8,869 nucleotides of DNA from Candidatus Spyradosoma merdigallinarum (lineage in GTDB: Bacteria > Verrucomicrobiota > Verrucomicrobiia > Opitutales > UBA953), in NCBI GenBank assembly GCA_018713755.1, contig DVOG01000088.1:1-8869 (forward strand). Direction: 5' to 3'. The number at the start of each line of letters is the position of its first letter. Within the stretch, counting starts at the first letter, position 1. Shown piece by piece: positions 1 to 6,966 of this stretch. Position numbers and translations under genes: made by a program. The notes under the pieces were generated by a model that saw only the letters and a list, made by a program, of their open reading frames with translations, made no database searches and had not been told where the DNA came from.

Positions 1-249
1 AACGCCGCCGGCGATCCTGATTCCTTTTCCCCGGCGACGGCGATTCTGGATTCCTGCGGCGTCGCGTCCTGGGCGCTTTTCGCCGTCGGCGCGGCGGCAG
101 CGCTTTGGCTTTTCGCGCTGATGCGGAAAAACGCCGCGCCGGGAACGCTCACGGGCGCGGGGCGCATCGTCGCCGCGCTGACGCTGACGGGAGCGCTTTC
201 CTCTTTTTACCTGGCTGCGCTGCTTTTCGCCGTCGCGCTGTCGTTCTAA
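1..249 (+). CDS. C-terminal end of a membrane protein, unidentified (5' end outside window)
   Basis: Frame 1 is open from the left edge to a TAA at 247-249 and gives 82 residues. It contains two hydrophobic stretches that look like membrane helices, at about residues 20-42 (GVASWALFAVGAAAALWLF) and 57-82. They are separated by a short polar segment with RKN and GR that is probably a cytoplasmic or periplasmic turn. The chain ends right after the second helix. Codon use and GC match the genes downstream, and a CGGGAAC motif lies inside it at 140-146. No family can be named from this short tail. It stops 25 bases before the ATG of the epimerase gene, so the two may share a transcript. Confidence 0.6.
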   Translation, partial: NAAGDPDSFSPATAILDSCGVASWALFAVGAAAALWLFALMRKNAAPGTLTGAGRIVAALTLTGALSSFYLAALLFAVALSF

Positions 250-274
250 CCTTTCGTTTTTGATTTTCAGAAAA

Positions 275-1351
275 ATGCCTGCAGAAAAAAGAGATTTCGG
301 AACCGTCGAAGGGCGCGGGAACGCGACGCTCTTCGTCCTGACCAACGCCGCCGGCTATTCGGCGTCCTTCACCGATTACGGCGCGACGTGGGTGTCGTGG
401 CTCACGCCCGACCGCGCGGGAACGTTCGCCGACGTTTTGCTCGGCTTCGACTCCGCCGCGGATTACGCGCGGCAGCAGGCTTACGCCGGCGCGGTCTGCG
501 GACGCGTCGCCAACCGCATCGCCGGCGGGAAATTTCTTCTCGACGGCAAGGAATATCAGCTCGCCGTGAACAACGGCGAAAATCACCTCCACGGCGGGAC
601 CCGCGGCTGGAACGCCTATGTGTGGGACGCCGAACTCTGCGGGAGCGACGAAGAGCCCGCCGTGAAATTTTCCCGCGTTTCGCCCGACGGCGAAGAAGGC
701 TATCCGGGAACGGTGCGCGCGACCGTCGTCTACACGCTCTGCGCCGACGGCGCGGTGAAAATCGACTATTCCGCGGAAAGCGACGCGCCGACGCCGATCA
801 ACCTGACGAATCACGCGTATTTCAACCTCGCCGGGCACGATTCGGGAACGATTCTTTCCCAGTGGCTCAAGCTCGAATCCGACAAATTTCTGCCGATCAA
901 CGAAAAGAGCATCCCGGACGGCGAAGTCTGGCACGTGCGCGGGCTTCCGCCTTTCGACTTCCGCATCCCGTATCAGATCGGCGCGCGCATCAGCGACCGC
1001 AACGCGCGGCAGCTCGCGTTCGCCAAGGGCTACGACCACTGCTACGTCATCAACGGACTCGCGGGAACGCTCCGTCTCGCGGCGACGCTGCTCAACGAAT
1101 CCAACGGGCGCGTGCTGCGCGTCGAGACGACGGAGCCGGCGATGCAGATCTACAGCGGGAACTGGCTCGCGGACGCCGTCGGGAACGTTCCCGGCAAAAA
1201 CGGCGCGACTTACGGCGACCATTCCGGCATCGCGATCGAAACGCAGCACGTTCCCGACGCGATCAACCAGGGTCAGTTCCGCGCGAACATTCTCGTTCCC
1301 GGCCGGCCGTATTCGAGCACGACGATTTATCGTCCGGGCGTCGCGGAATAA
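275..1351 (+). CDS. galM: Aldose 1-epimerase (mutarotase, GalM family)
   Basis: This enzyme interconverts the alpha and beta anomers of galactose, glucose and related aldoses, the entry step of the Leloir pathway; it is normally cytoplasmic. The 358-residue product has the usual length and shows the family blocks in order: GRVANRIAGGKF (76-87), NHLHGG (103-108, substrate-binding His), TNHAYFNLAG (178-187, with His180 as the probable general acid), GYDHCYVI (252-259) and IETQHVPDAIN (321-331, with Glu322 as the probable general base). All catalytic positions are present. ATG 275 is preferred because MPAEKRDFGT aligns with typical family N-termini; an in-frame TTG at 260 would add only MIFRK. 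No clear Shine-Dalgarno sequence precedes either start. No other galactose gene is visible, so the physiological sugar cannot be deduced. The gene carries many CGGGAAC copies, including a 14-base perfect palindrome at 1180-1193. Confidence 0.93.
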   Translation: MPAEKRDFGTVEGRGNATLFVLTNAAGYSASFTDYGATWVSWLTPDRAGTFADVLLGFDSAADYARQQAYAGAVCGRVANRIAGGKFLLDGKEYQLAVNNGENHLHGGTRGWNAYVWDAELCGSDEEPAVKFSRVSPDGEEGYPGTVRATVVYTLCADGAVKIDYSAESDAPTPINLTNHAYFNLAGHDSGTILSQWLKLESDKFLPINEKSIPDGEVWHVRGLPPFDFRIPYQIGARISDRNARQLAFAKGYDHCYVINGLAGTLRLAATLLNESNGRVLRVETTEPAMQIYSGNWLADAVGNVPGKNGATYGDHSGIAIETQHVPDAINQGQFRANILVPGRPYSSTTIYRPGVAE

Positions 1352-1390
1352 TTTTCTTTCCCGCTTTTTTCAAAAAGAAAGAAACGCACC

Positions 1391-1981
1391 ATGAAACGCT
1401 GCGCGAGCATCGAACGCGACACCGCGGAAACGCGGATCAGCCTCGGCGTCGACATCGACGGTTCCGGCAAGGCGGACATTTCGACGGGCATTCCGTTTTT
1501 CGACCACATGCTGACGCTGCTGGCGCGGCACGGTCTTTTGGATCTGCGCGTGCGCGCGGAAGGCGACATCGGCGTCGATTACCACCACACGGTGGAGGAC
1601 GTCGGCATCGTTTTCGGCGAAGCCGTGAAACAGGCGCTCGGCGACAAGCGCGGCATCCGCCGTTACGGTTTCTTCATCGCGCCGATGGACGAATGCCTGG
1701 CGCGCACGGCGCTCGATCTCGGCGGACGGCCGTATTTCGTCTACGACGTTCCCGCGCCGAACCCGATGATTCGCGACTTCAACGTCTGCCTCGTGCGCGA
1801 ATTTTTCCTCGCCGTCGCCAACGCGCTCGGCGCGAACGTCCACATCAGGCTCGAATACGGCGAAGAGCCGCACCACATCGCGGAAGCCGTTTTCAAATGC
1901 TTCGCGAAAGCGCTGGCGTGCGCCTGCGAAATCAACCCGCGCGCGGCGGACGTCCTGCCCAGCACGAAGGAGGTCCTGTGA
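1391..1981 (+). CDS. hisB: Imidazoleglycerol-phosphate dehydratase (monofunctional HisB)
   Basis: HisB removes water from imidazole glycerol phosphate to give imidazole acetol phosphate in histidine biosynthesis. It is a cytoplasmic, manganese-dependent enzyme that forms a 24-mer. The 196-residue protein has the duplicated metal-binding signatures: FFDHM (36-40), DYHHTVED (63-70) and EPHHIAEA (159-166). It also has MDECLART (99-106) and the C-terminal LPSTKEVL. There is no HisN-type phosphatase domain, so this is the monofunctional form. The last block is usually LPSTKG-; here the Gly is replaced by Glu, and those codons form the ribosome binding site of hisH. No good Shine-Dalgarno sequence precedes ATG 1391, only an A/G-rich tract at 1372-1384. 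The stop codon overlaps the hisH start (GTGA), so the two genes are probably translationally coupled. Confidence 0.96.
   Translation: MKRCASIERDTAETRISLGVDIDGSGKADISTGIPFFDHMLTLLARHGLLDLRVRAEGDIGVDYHHTVEDVGIVFGEAVKQALGDKRGIRRYGFFIAPMDECLARTALDLGGRPYFVYDVPAPNPMIRDFNVCLVREFFLAVANALGANVHIRLEYGEEPHHIAEAVFKCFAKALACACEINPRAADVLPSTKEVL
1967..1974 (+). promoter_or_regulatory. Strong Shine-Dalgarno sequence for hisH inside the end of hisB
   Basis: AAGGAGGT lies three bases before GTG 1978. It matches the anti-Shine-Dalgarno sequence almost completely, although the spacing is short. It settles the GTG start of hisH, because no other start codon precedes the conserved ALIDYGMGN block. The same bases encode Lys-Glu-Val at the end of HisB. 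Confidence 0.7.
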
Positions 1982-2625
1982 ACGGCTCCGGCGGCGGCGT
2001 TCCCGTCGCGCTCATCGACTACGGCATGGGCAACCTGCGCAGCGTGCTGCGCGCGCTGGAAAAAACCGGCGGGAACGTGCGGATCGCGCGGGAACCGGCG
2101 GAAACGGCGGGAGCGGCGGCGCTCGTTTTTCCCGGACAAGGCGCCATCGTCGACGCGATGCGGGAAATCCGCCGCACGGGCTTCGACGCCTTCATCAAGG
2201 ACTGGATCGCGGCGGACAAGCCGTTTTTCGGCGTCTGCCTCGGGCTGCAGATGCTTTTCGAGCATTCGGAAGAAGGCGGCGTTCCCGGGCTGGGCGTTTT
2301 CCGCGGGAACGTGCGCCGCTTCGAAAATTCGCGGGAACGCAAAGTGCCGCACATGGGCTGGAACACGATTTCCGTGCGCCGGGAGAATGCGGGCACGCTC
2401 GCCGAAGGCATCGAGCCGGAAGGCGAATCGTTTTATTTCGTGCACAGCTACTACGTCGAGACGCCGGAAAAGGACATCGTCTGGAGCGAGACGGAATACG
2501 GCGTCCGCTTCGTCAGCGCGGTGCGCCGCGGGAACGTCTTCGCGACGCAGTTTCATCCGGAAAAGTCGCAGGCGAAAGGTCTGAAGCTCTACGAAAATTT
2601 TCTCCGCGCGGCGGCGAACGCCTGA
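1978..2625 (+). CDS. hisH: Imidazole glycerol phosphate synthase, glutamine amidotransferase subunit HisH
   Basis: HisH hydrolyses glutamine and passes ammonia to HisF, which turns PRFAR into imidazole glycerol phosphate and AICAR; imidazole glycerol phosphate is the substrate of HisB next door. The 215-residue class I amidotransferase shows ALIDYGMGNLRSV (11-23), the nucleophile elbow GVCLGLQML with Cys87, the interface block VPHMGWN (123-129), FVHSYY (154-159) and ATQFHPEKSQ with His193 and Glu195, so the Cys-His-Glu triad is complete. The oxyanion strand, usually PGVG, reads PGQG here (52-55). It starts at GTG, overlapping the hisB stop, after a strong Shine-Dalgarno sequence. Neither hisF nor hisA follows; the next gene is unrelated, so the synthase partner must lie elsewhere in the genome. 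Confidence 0.95.
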   Translation: MNGSGGGVPVALIDYGMGNLRSVLRALEKTGGNVRIAREPAETAGAAALVFPGQGAIVDAMREIRRTGFDAFIKDWIAADKPFFGVCLGLQMLFEHSEEGGVPGLGVFRGNVRRFENSRERKVPHMGWNTISVRRENAGTLAEGIEPEGESFYFVHSYYVETPEKDIVWSETEYGVRFVSAVRRGNVFATQFHPEKSQAKGLKLYENFLRAAANA

Positions 2626-2688
2626 CGCCGGAAGCTTTTTCTCCGTCTGCGCGCGTTTCGCCGCGGGAACGTCTTTGCTGTTGCTTAA

Positions 2689-2710
2689 AAGCGCCGCGCG
2701 GCTTATTTTT
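2689..2710 (+). terminator. Weak candidate terminator after hisH
   Basis: A short GC stem (GCC at 2693-2695, loop GCGC, GGC at 2700-2702), extendable with mismatches to AAG/CTT, is followed by ATTTTT at 2705-2710. It sits in the 92-base gap after hisH, immediately before the start of the next gene. The stem is short and the T-run ends only seven bases before ATG 2718, so it could equally be part of that gene's leader. Confidence 0.3.
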
Positions 2711-2717
2711 CGGAGTG

Positions 2718-3563
2718 ATGAAAAATATCTTCCGCCTTTGCCTCATTGCCGCCCTCTCCCTGCCGTGCGCGCTGTTCGCGCGGCGCGACGAAGGTCTGCT
2801 CATTTACATGGATTTCGACGACGCGACCGAGCCGACGAAGAACATTTCGGGAACGGACCGCGTTCCCGGCACGCTCGGCACACGCCCGACCGCGAAAATC
2901 GACGACGGAAAATTCGTCTACTCCGCCCTGTTCACGAATTCGAACAAAGACCGTTCGGTGGACAATTACGTCATCAACCTCGGCGAGCTCGACGGCTATT
3001 TTCAGGACAGCTTTTCCGTCGCGTTCTGGTTCATGACGAACAAGAAGGGTTCGACGAACGCCGTCATCACCGGGAACAAAAACTGGTCCAAGCCGAATCA
3101 GCCGGGCTGGGCCGTCACGCAGGTTTCCGGCAAAAGCCTTTCGCTTTCCGTCGGCGGCGCGAACGTCGAAATCGATTTCCCGCGGCTGACGGACGGGAAC
3201 TGGCACCACGTCGCGCTCGTCGTCGACCGCCGCGCGGGAACGGTCTCTTTCTACGGAGACGGCAAGCGCCTCGGCGCGCCGCGAAAAATTCCCGCGGGAA
3301 CGATCGGCAACGGCGGCGAAACGCTCGTCGGCGGGAGCGGCGAAGGCTACTATTCCGCGCCCGGCTCGAAAAATCACAAGGCGCTGATCGACGACTACGC
3401 CATTTGGCGGCGGCCGCTGACGGAAAAGGAAATCACGGCGATGTGGAAAGAAGGCCAAGGCGCGCGCGTTCCCGAGCCTGCTGCGCTCCCGCTGATTTTC
3501 GGCGCAGCCGCGGGAATCGCCGCGCTCGCGCTCGTTCGGCGCAGGCGCAAAGGCGTCCGCTGA
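2718..3563 (+). CDS. Secreted LamG-like (concanavalin A fold) protein with PEP-CTERM sorting signal
   Basis: The protein has 281 residues. Residues 1-21 look like a Sec signal peptide (MKNIFRLCLIAALSLPCALFA), with likely cleavage before RRDEG. Residues about 25-245 resemble a laminin G/LamG-like jelly-roll domain: LLIYMDFDD near the start, SFSVAFWF (98-105), the diagnostic NWHHVALVVD (161-170) followed by TVSFYGDG, and LIDDYAIWRRPLTEKEI (223-239) at the end. The C-terminus is a complete PEP-CTERM signal: VPEP at 251-254, a hydrophobic helix at about 256-273, then RRRRK. Such proteins are exported, cut by an exosortase and usually placed at the surface or in extracellular polymer; LamG domains often bind glycans. 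The ligand is unknown. ATG 2718 follows GGAG at 2712-2715 with very tight spacing; an in-frame GTG at 2715 would add one residue. No exosortase gene is in the window. Confidence 0.85.
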   Translation: MKNIFRLCLIAALSLPCALFARRDEGLLIYMDFDDATEPTKNISGTDRVPGTLGTRPTAKIDDGKFVYSALFTNSNKDRSVDNYVINLGELDGYFQDSFSVAFWFMTNKKGSTNAVITGNKNWSKPNQPGWAVTQVSGKSLSLSVGGANVEIDFPRLTDGNWHHVALVVDRRAGTVSFYGDGKRLGAPRKIPAGTIGNGGETLVGGSGEGYYSAPGSKNHKALIDDYAIWRRPLTEKEITAMWKEGQGARVPEPAALPLIFGAAAGIAALALVRRRRKGVR

Positions 3564-3576
3564 GTTTTTCGGTCCG

Positions 3577-3606
3577 GTTCCCGCGTTTCGTCAGAGGCGC
3601 GGGAAC
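3577..3606. repeat. Intergenic hairpin built from two inverted CGGGAAC motifs
   Basis: GTTCCCGCG at 3577-3585 is the exact reverse complement of CGCGGGAAC at 3598-3606. The stem continues inward with T-G, T-G, T-A and C-G pairs, leaving a four-base loop GTCA (3590-3593), 13 pairs in all. It lies 14 bases after the stop of the PEP-CTERM gene and 38 bases before the ABC exporter start. It could end transcription or stabilise a 3' end, but no proper T-run follows (only TCTTTC). Confidence 0.5.
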
Positions 3607-3644
3607 GCCGTCTTTCAACACCGAGGGAATTTTCTTTCCGACGC

Positions 3645-5480
3645 ATGAAAAAATTTCTTCCTTACTATCCTCTCCTTAAACCTGTTCTCGGAACGTTTCT
3701 GCTCGCCCTGCTCTGCGGCGCGATTTCCGGCGTCGCCAGCGGATTCGGGCTTCCGCTGATGCTGAAAAAAGTGCTTCCCGTGCTTTTCGGCGGCGGCGAG
3801 CCGCAGGATCTCGTGCTTTTGGACCTCGACGGGAGCGAAGAAATCATCGCCGGCATTTCCGCGTCGTGGCTTCCGAAAGTGCATCTCGCCGTTCCCGCGG
3901 ACTGCGTGCTGCTCTTCGCGCTGGCGCTGATGCCGCTGGTTTTCGTCATCCGCGGCGCGGCGATGTTCGGGAACACCTACCTGCTCAACCTCTGCGGCAT
4001 CCGCGTGCTCGAGGCCATCCGCATGAAGCTTTTTTCCCACCTGCAGCATCTGCATTTGGGCTTTTTCGGAAAGAACAAAAGCGGAGATCTTCTGAGCCGC
4101 ACGACGGGCGACACGATGCTCCTCAAGACCGTGCTCGTGGAAGTGACGAACGACCTCGTCATCCAGCCCTTCACGCTGATCGGCGCCGTCGGGTTCATCG
4201 TCTGGTCGGCGTTTCAAAGCACGGCGACGCAGCAGTTTCTGCTGAGCCTCTGCGTCGTGCCGCTCTCTGTCATTCCCGTGCGTTTCGTCGGCAAACGGCT
4301 TCTGAAGCGTTCGAAAAAAATGCTGGAAAGCGCGGGCGAACTTTCCAGCGTGCTTGCGGAAAGCCTCCAGGCGCCGCGGGAAATCCGCGCTTACAATTTG
4401 GAGGAACGCGAGTGTTCCCGCTTCCGGAAAATCGTCCGGAAATATTTTTCGCTGCAGATGAAGTGCGTGAAATACGACAAGCTGCTCACGCCGCTCATCG
4501 AAATCATCGCCGCGTGCTCCATTTCCTTTGCCGTTTATCAGGCGGCGGAGGCGCAGCTCGACCAGGACACGGTCATCGCGCTCGTCGGCGCGCTTTATTT
4601 CGCCTACGACCCGATCAAGAAGCTCGGGAAAATCAACAATCGCGTCAAGGAAGGGACGGCGGGGCTCGCGCGACTCGAAGAAGTCTGGCAGGCGCCGATC
4701 GAGGTCGCCGATCCCGCGTTCCCGCAACGGCTCGGACACGTGCGCGGCGAAGTGCGTTTTTCGGACGTCACCTTCGGGTACAACGACGCTCCCGTGCTGC
4801 GCAACATTTCCTTCACGGCGGAACCGGGCGAAACCATCGCGCTCGTGGGCCCGTCCGGCGCCGGGAAAAGCTCGCTCGTCAACCTGATTCCGCGCTTTTA
4901 CGACGCGGACATCGGCACGGTTTTCGTCGACGGACACGACGTGCGCGATGTGCGCCTCTCCGAACTGCGCGAAAACATCGCCGTCGTTTCGCAGGAACCC
5001 ATTCTTTTCAACGACACGATTTACAACAACATCCTGATCGGGAAGCTCGACGCGACGCGGGAAGAGGTGCTGGAAGCCGCGCGGCGCGCCTCCGCGCTCG
5101 AATTCATCGAAGCGCTGGACGAAGGCTGGGAAACGCTCGTCGGAGAACGCGGCGGACGGCTTTCCGGCGGTCAGCGCCAGCGCATCGCCGTCGCGCGCGC
5201 GTTTCTGCGCAATGCGCCGATTCTGATTCTCGACGAAGCGACGTCCGCGCTCGACACGGAAAGCGAAGCCCAAATCCAGCAGTCGCTCGAAGAGCTCGTG
5301 AACGGCCGCACGACGTTCATGATCGCGCACCGCTTTTCGTCCATCCGCACGGCGACGCGCATTCTCGTGTTCGATGCGGGAAAAATCGTCGCGGACGGGC
5401 CGCATGAGGAAATTTACGAAAGTTGCCCGCTCTACCGCGGACTCTACGACCAGCAGTCCATGGAAAAGGAATCGGCATGA
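3645..5480 (+). CDS. MsbA-like ABC exporter (fused membrane and ATPase domains)
   Basis: This 611-residue half-transporter probably works as a homodimer in the inner membrane. Six helices can be seen at about residues 13-36, 86-108, 169-190, 196-212, 281-300 and 308-325. The ATPase domain has all motifs: FGYN A-loop region (377-380), Walker A GPSGAGKS (402-409), Q-loop VVSQEP with Gln450, signature LSGGQRQR (506-513), Walker B ILILDE (526-531), D-loop SALD and switch His562 in IAHRFSS. The closest well-known relatives are MsbA-type lipid flippases and other multidrug or lipid exporters; the substrate cannot be fixed from sequence. The loop between helices 1 and 2 is long (about 45-85, GGGEPQDL to HLAVPAD) and probably faces the periplasm. 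No strong Shine-Dalgarno sequence precedes ATG 3645. The stop overlaps the start of the phosphatase gene (ATGA 5477-5480), so the two are probably made together. Confidence 0.92.
   Translation: MKKFLPYYPLLKPVLGTFLLALLCGAISGVASGFGLPLMLKKVLPVLFGGGEPQDLVLLDLDGSEEIIAGISASWLPKVHLAVPADCVLLFALALMPLVFVIRGAAMFGNTYLLNLCGIRVLEAIRMKLFSHLQHLHLGFFGKNKSGDLLSRTTGDTMLLKTVLVEVTNDLVIQPFTLIGAVGFIVWSAFQSTATQQFLLSLCVVPLSVIPVRFVGKRLLKRSKKMLESAGELSSVLAESLQAPREIRAYNLEERECSRFRKIVRKYFSLQMKCVKYDKLLTPLIEIIAACSISFAVYQAAEAQLDQDTVIALVGALYFAYDPIKKLGKINNRVKEGTAGLARLEEVWQAPIEVADPAFPQRLGHVRGEVRFSDVTFGYNDAPVLRNISFTAEPGETIALVGPSGAGKSSLVNLIPRFYDADIGTVFVDGHDVRDVRLSELRENIAVVSQEPILFNDTIYNNILIGKLDATREEVLEAARRASALEFIEALDEGWETLVGERGGRLSGGQRQRIAVARAFLRNAPILILDEATSALDTESEAQIQQSLEELVNGRTTFMIAHRFSSIRTATRILVFDAGKIVADGPHEEIYESCPLYRGLYDQQSMEKESA
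5466..5470 (+). promoter_or_regulatory. Shine-Dalgarno sequence fixing the phosphatase start
   Basis: AAGGA lies six bases before ATG 5477, ideal spacing, inside the last codons of the ABC exporter gene. It supports the start that overlaps the exporter stop over upstream in-frame starts such as 5423. Confidence 0.65.
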
Positions 5481-6940
5481 TCAGCGCTCCCGCACTCGCC
5501 GCCGCGCTCGTCGGCGGTTTCGCCGCGTCCGTCGCCTATCTGCGGCGGCGGTGGAAATTCGAGTTCGCGCGCCTCGAGGCCAGCCTTCAGCACGAACGCT
5601 ACGCGGGAAGGCTTTCCGTCGACTTCATCCACGCGCTTTCCGACACGTTCGACGGCGAAACCGGCGGACACGAGGTCGCGCGCCAAGTGCTTTACGAAAG
5701 CGTCGTGCGCACGGCGGTCCGCGGGACGCGCGCGATGAGCGCCTGCATCTTCATCGCGCGCGGGGAAACGCTCGTTCCCGTGCATTCCGCCGGGCTGTTC
5801 CCGTTTCTCGACGGCTACCCGACGGAACTGAAAAACGCGAGCCGCGCGGACGTCGTTCGCGCGCTTTTTCGCGGAAAGCGCTATTCCGTGCAAGCGTCCG
5901 TTTTTTCCGAACTTCTGAGAAAAAAGCGCGCGGGCATCATCAACGCGTTCCCGCCGCGCGACGGCATGACGCACCACCTGCCCGGCGCGCCGACGCGGCC
6001 GCGCTCGCTGCTCGCTTCGCCTTTCTTTTACGAAGGCCGGCTCGCCGGCGTCATCGCCGTCGCCAACCCGCGGCACGGCGGCCAATTCACGCCGGCGGAG
6101 CTTCATTTGGCGGAGGTGCTGAGCGAGCAGCTCGCCACGGCGCTGCGGATGCGGCATCTTTTCTCCGTCGAAGCGGAAAAAATCAGGCTCGACCGCGAGC
6201 TCGGGCTCGCCGGGAGCATCCAGAAGCTGCTGCTCCCGCAATACATTCCGCAGGCGCATTCGCTCGACATTTCCACGATTTATCGCCCGGCGCAGAAAAT
6301 CGGCGGAGATCTTTACGACGTTTTCGACCTGGGCGGAGGGCGCATCGCCGTCGTCGTCGCCGACGTTTCCGGGCACGGAATTTCCGCCGCGCTGCTGATG
6401 GCGATTTGCCGAACGAGTTTCCAGTTCTGCGCGCGCTACGCGATCACCGCCGCGGACCTTCTGCGCATGCTCAACCGCTCGATGGTGCACTCCTTCAAGC
6501 GCGGCATGTTCATCACCATCGCCTGCGCCTTCATCGATACGCAACGCAACACGCTTTCCATCGCCCGCGGCGGACACGAGCGCCCCGTTCTCATCTCCAA
6601 CCATCTCATCGAGAAAGGAAAAACCGAAATCGAATTTCTCGATTCCCGCGGACTCGCCGTGGGCATCTCCAAGCCGGAAGTCTTCGACGCGGCGATCACG
6701 GAAATCTCGCGCTCGTATTCCCGCGGGGACGTCGTCGTCTTCTACACGGACGGGCTTACGGAAACGCTGAACTCACGCGGCGAAGAATTCGGCGCCGCGC
6801 GGCTGGAAGCCGTGCTCAGAGCGTCGCACGCGCTTCCCGCGAAAGACGTCAACGCCGCCATCATCCGCGAACTCAAGGCGTTCAGCGACGGGAACGAGCC
6901 GACGGACGACCTGACGCTCGTCACGATCCGCGCCACCTGA
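5477..6940 (+). CDS. Membrane-anchored GAF-domain SpoIIE/RsbU-type PP2C phosphatase
   Basis: The protein has 487 residues. Residues 2-22 form a hydrophobic N-terminal anchor followed by RRR, so the rest should be cytoplasmic. Residues about 45-228 read as a GAF sensor domain (for example SLLASPFFYEGRLAGVIAVAN, then FTPAELHLAEVLSEQLATAL), followed by a short helical linker (229-250). Residues about 262-485 are a SpoIIE-type PP2C domain: IQKLLLPQ (248-255), IGGDLYD with Asp278, VADVSGHG with Asp296, ARGGHERP (363-370), YTDGLTE with Asp425, and PTDDLTLV with Asp477/478. These aspartates are the expected Mn/Mg ligands. The family removes phosphate from Ser/Thr of anti-sigma-factor antagonists (SpoIIAA/RsbV type) in partner-switching pathways. 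No antagonist, kinase or sigma factor is in the window, so the target is unknown. The gene overlaps the ABC exporter by four bases. Confidence 0.93.
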   Translation: MISAPALAAALVGGFAASVAYLRRRWKFEFARLEASLQHERYAGRLSVDFIHALSDTFDGETGGHEVARQVLYESVVRTAVRGTRAMSACIFIARGETLVPVHSAGLFPFLDGYPTELKNASRADVVRALFRGKRYSVQASVFSELLRKKRAGIINAFPPRDGMTHHLPGAPTRPRSLLASPFFYEGRLAGVIAVANPRHGGQFTPAELHLAEVLSEQLATALRMRHLFSVEAEKIRLDRELGLAGSIQKLLLPQYIPQAHSLDISTIYRPAQKIGGDLYDVFDLGGGRIAVVVADVSGHGISAALLMAICRTSFQFCARYAITAADLLRMLNRSMVHSFKRGMFITIACAFIDTQRNTLSIARGGHERPVLISNHLIEKGKTEIEFLDSRGLAVGISKPEVFDAAITEISRSYSRGDVVVFYTDGLTETLNSRGEEFGAARLEAVLRASHALPAKDVNAAIIRELKAFSDGNEPTDDLTLVTIRAT

Positions 6941-6966
6941 GGAACGCCGCGGGAACGCGCTTCCGA

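Noticed and set aside
149..1249. Open frame of 366 codons on the minus strand opposite galM
   Set aside because: Antisense shadow of the epimerase, with no recognisable domain.
1353..1384. TTTCTTTC and GAAAGAAA inverted repeat between galM and hisB as a terminator
   Set aside because: The stem is nearly all A-T, the interior is a T-run against an A-run, and no T-run follows; more likely low-complexity leader of hisB.
388..1977. Upstream extension of the hisH frame for about 530 codons
   Set aside because: The extension is an Arg-rich shadow of galM and hisB; HisH homology begins only after GTG 1978, where there is a strong Shine-Dalgarno sequence.
3615..5405. Open frame of 596 codons on the minus strand
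   Set aside because: It is exactly antisense to the ABC exporter, whose motifs are unmistakable; the translation is rich in Arg, His, Glu and Asp with no known domain, as expected for a shadow in GC-rich DNA.
5444..6604. Open frame of 386 codons on the minus strand opposite the phosphatase gene
   Set aside because: Low-complexity charged translation with no domain; the plus-strand phosphatase explains the region.
6941..6964. Imperfect hairpin just after the phosphatase stop (GGAACGC ... GCGCTTCC)
   Set aside because: Only a few pairs with a bulge and no T-run; not convincing as a terminator.
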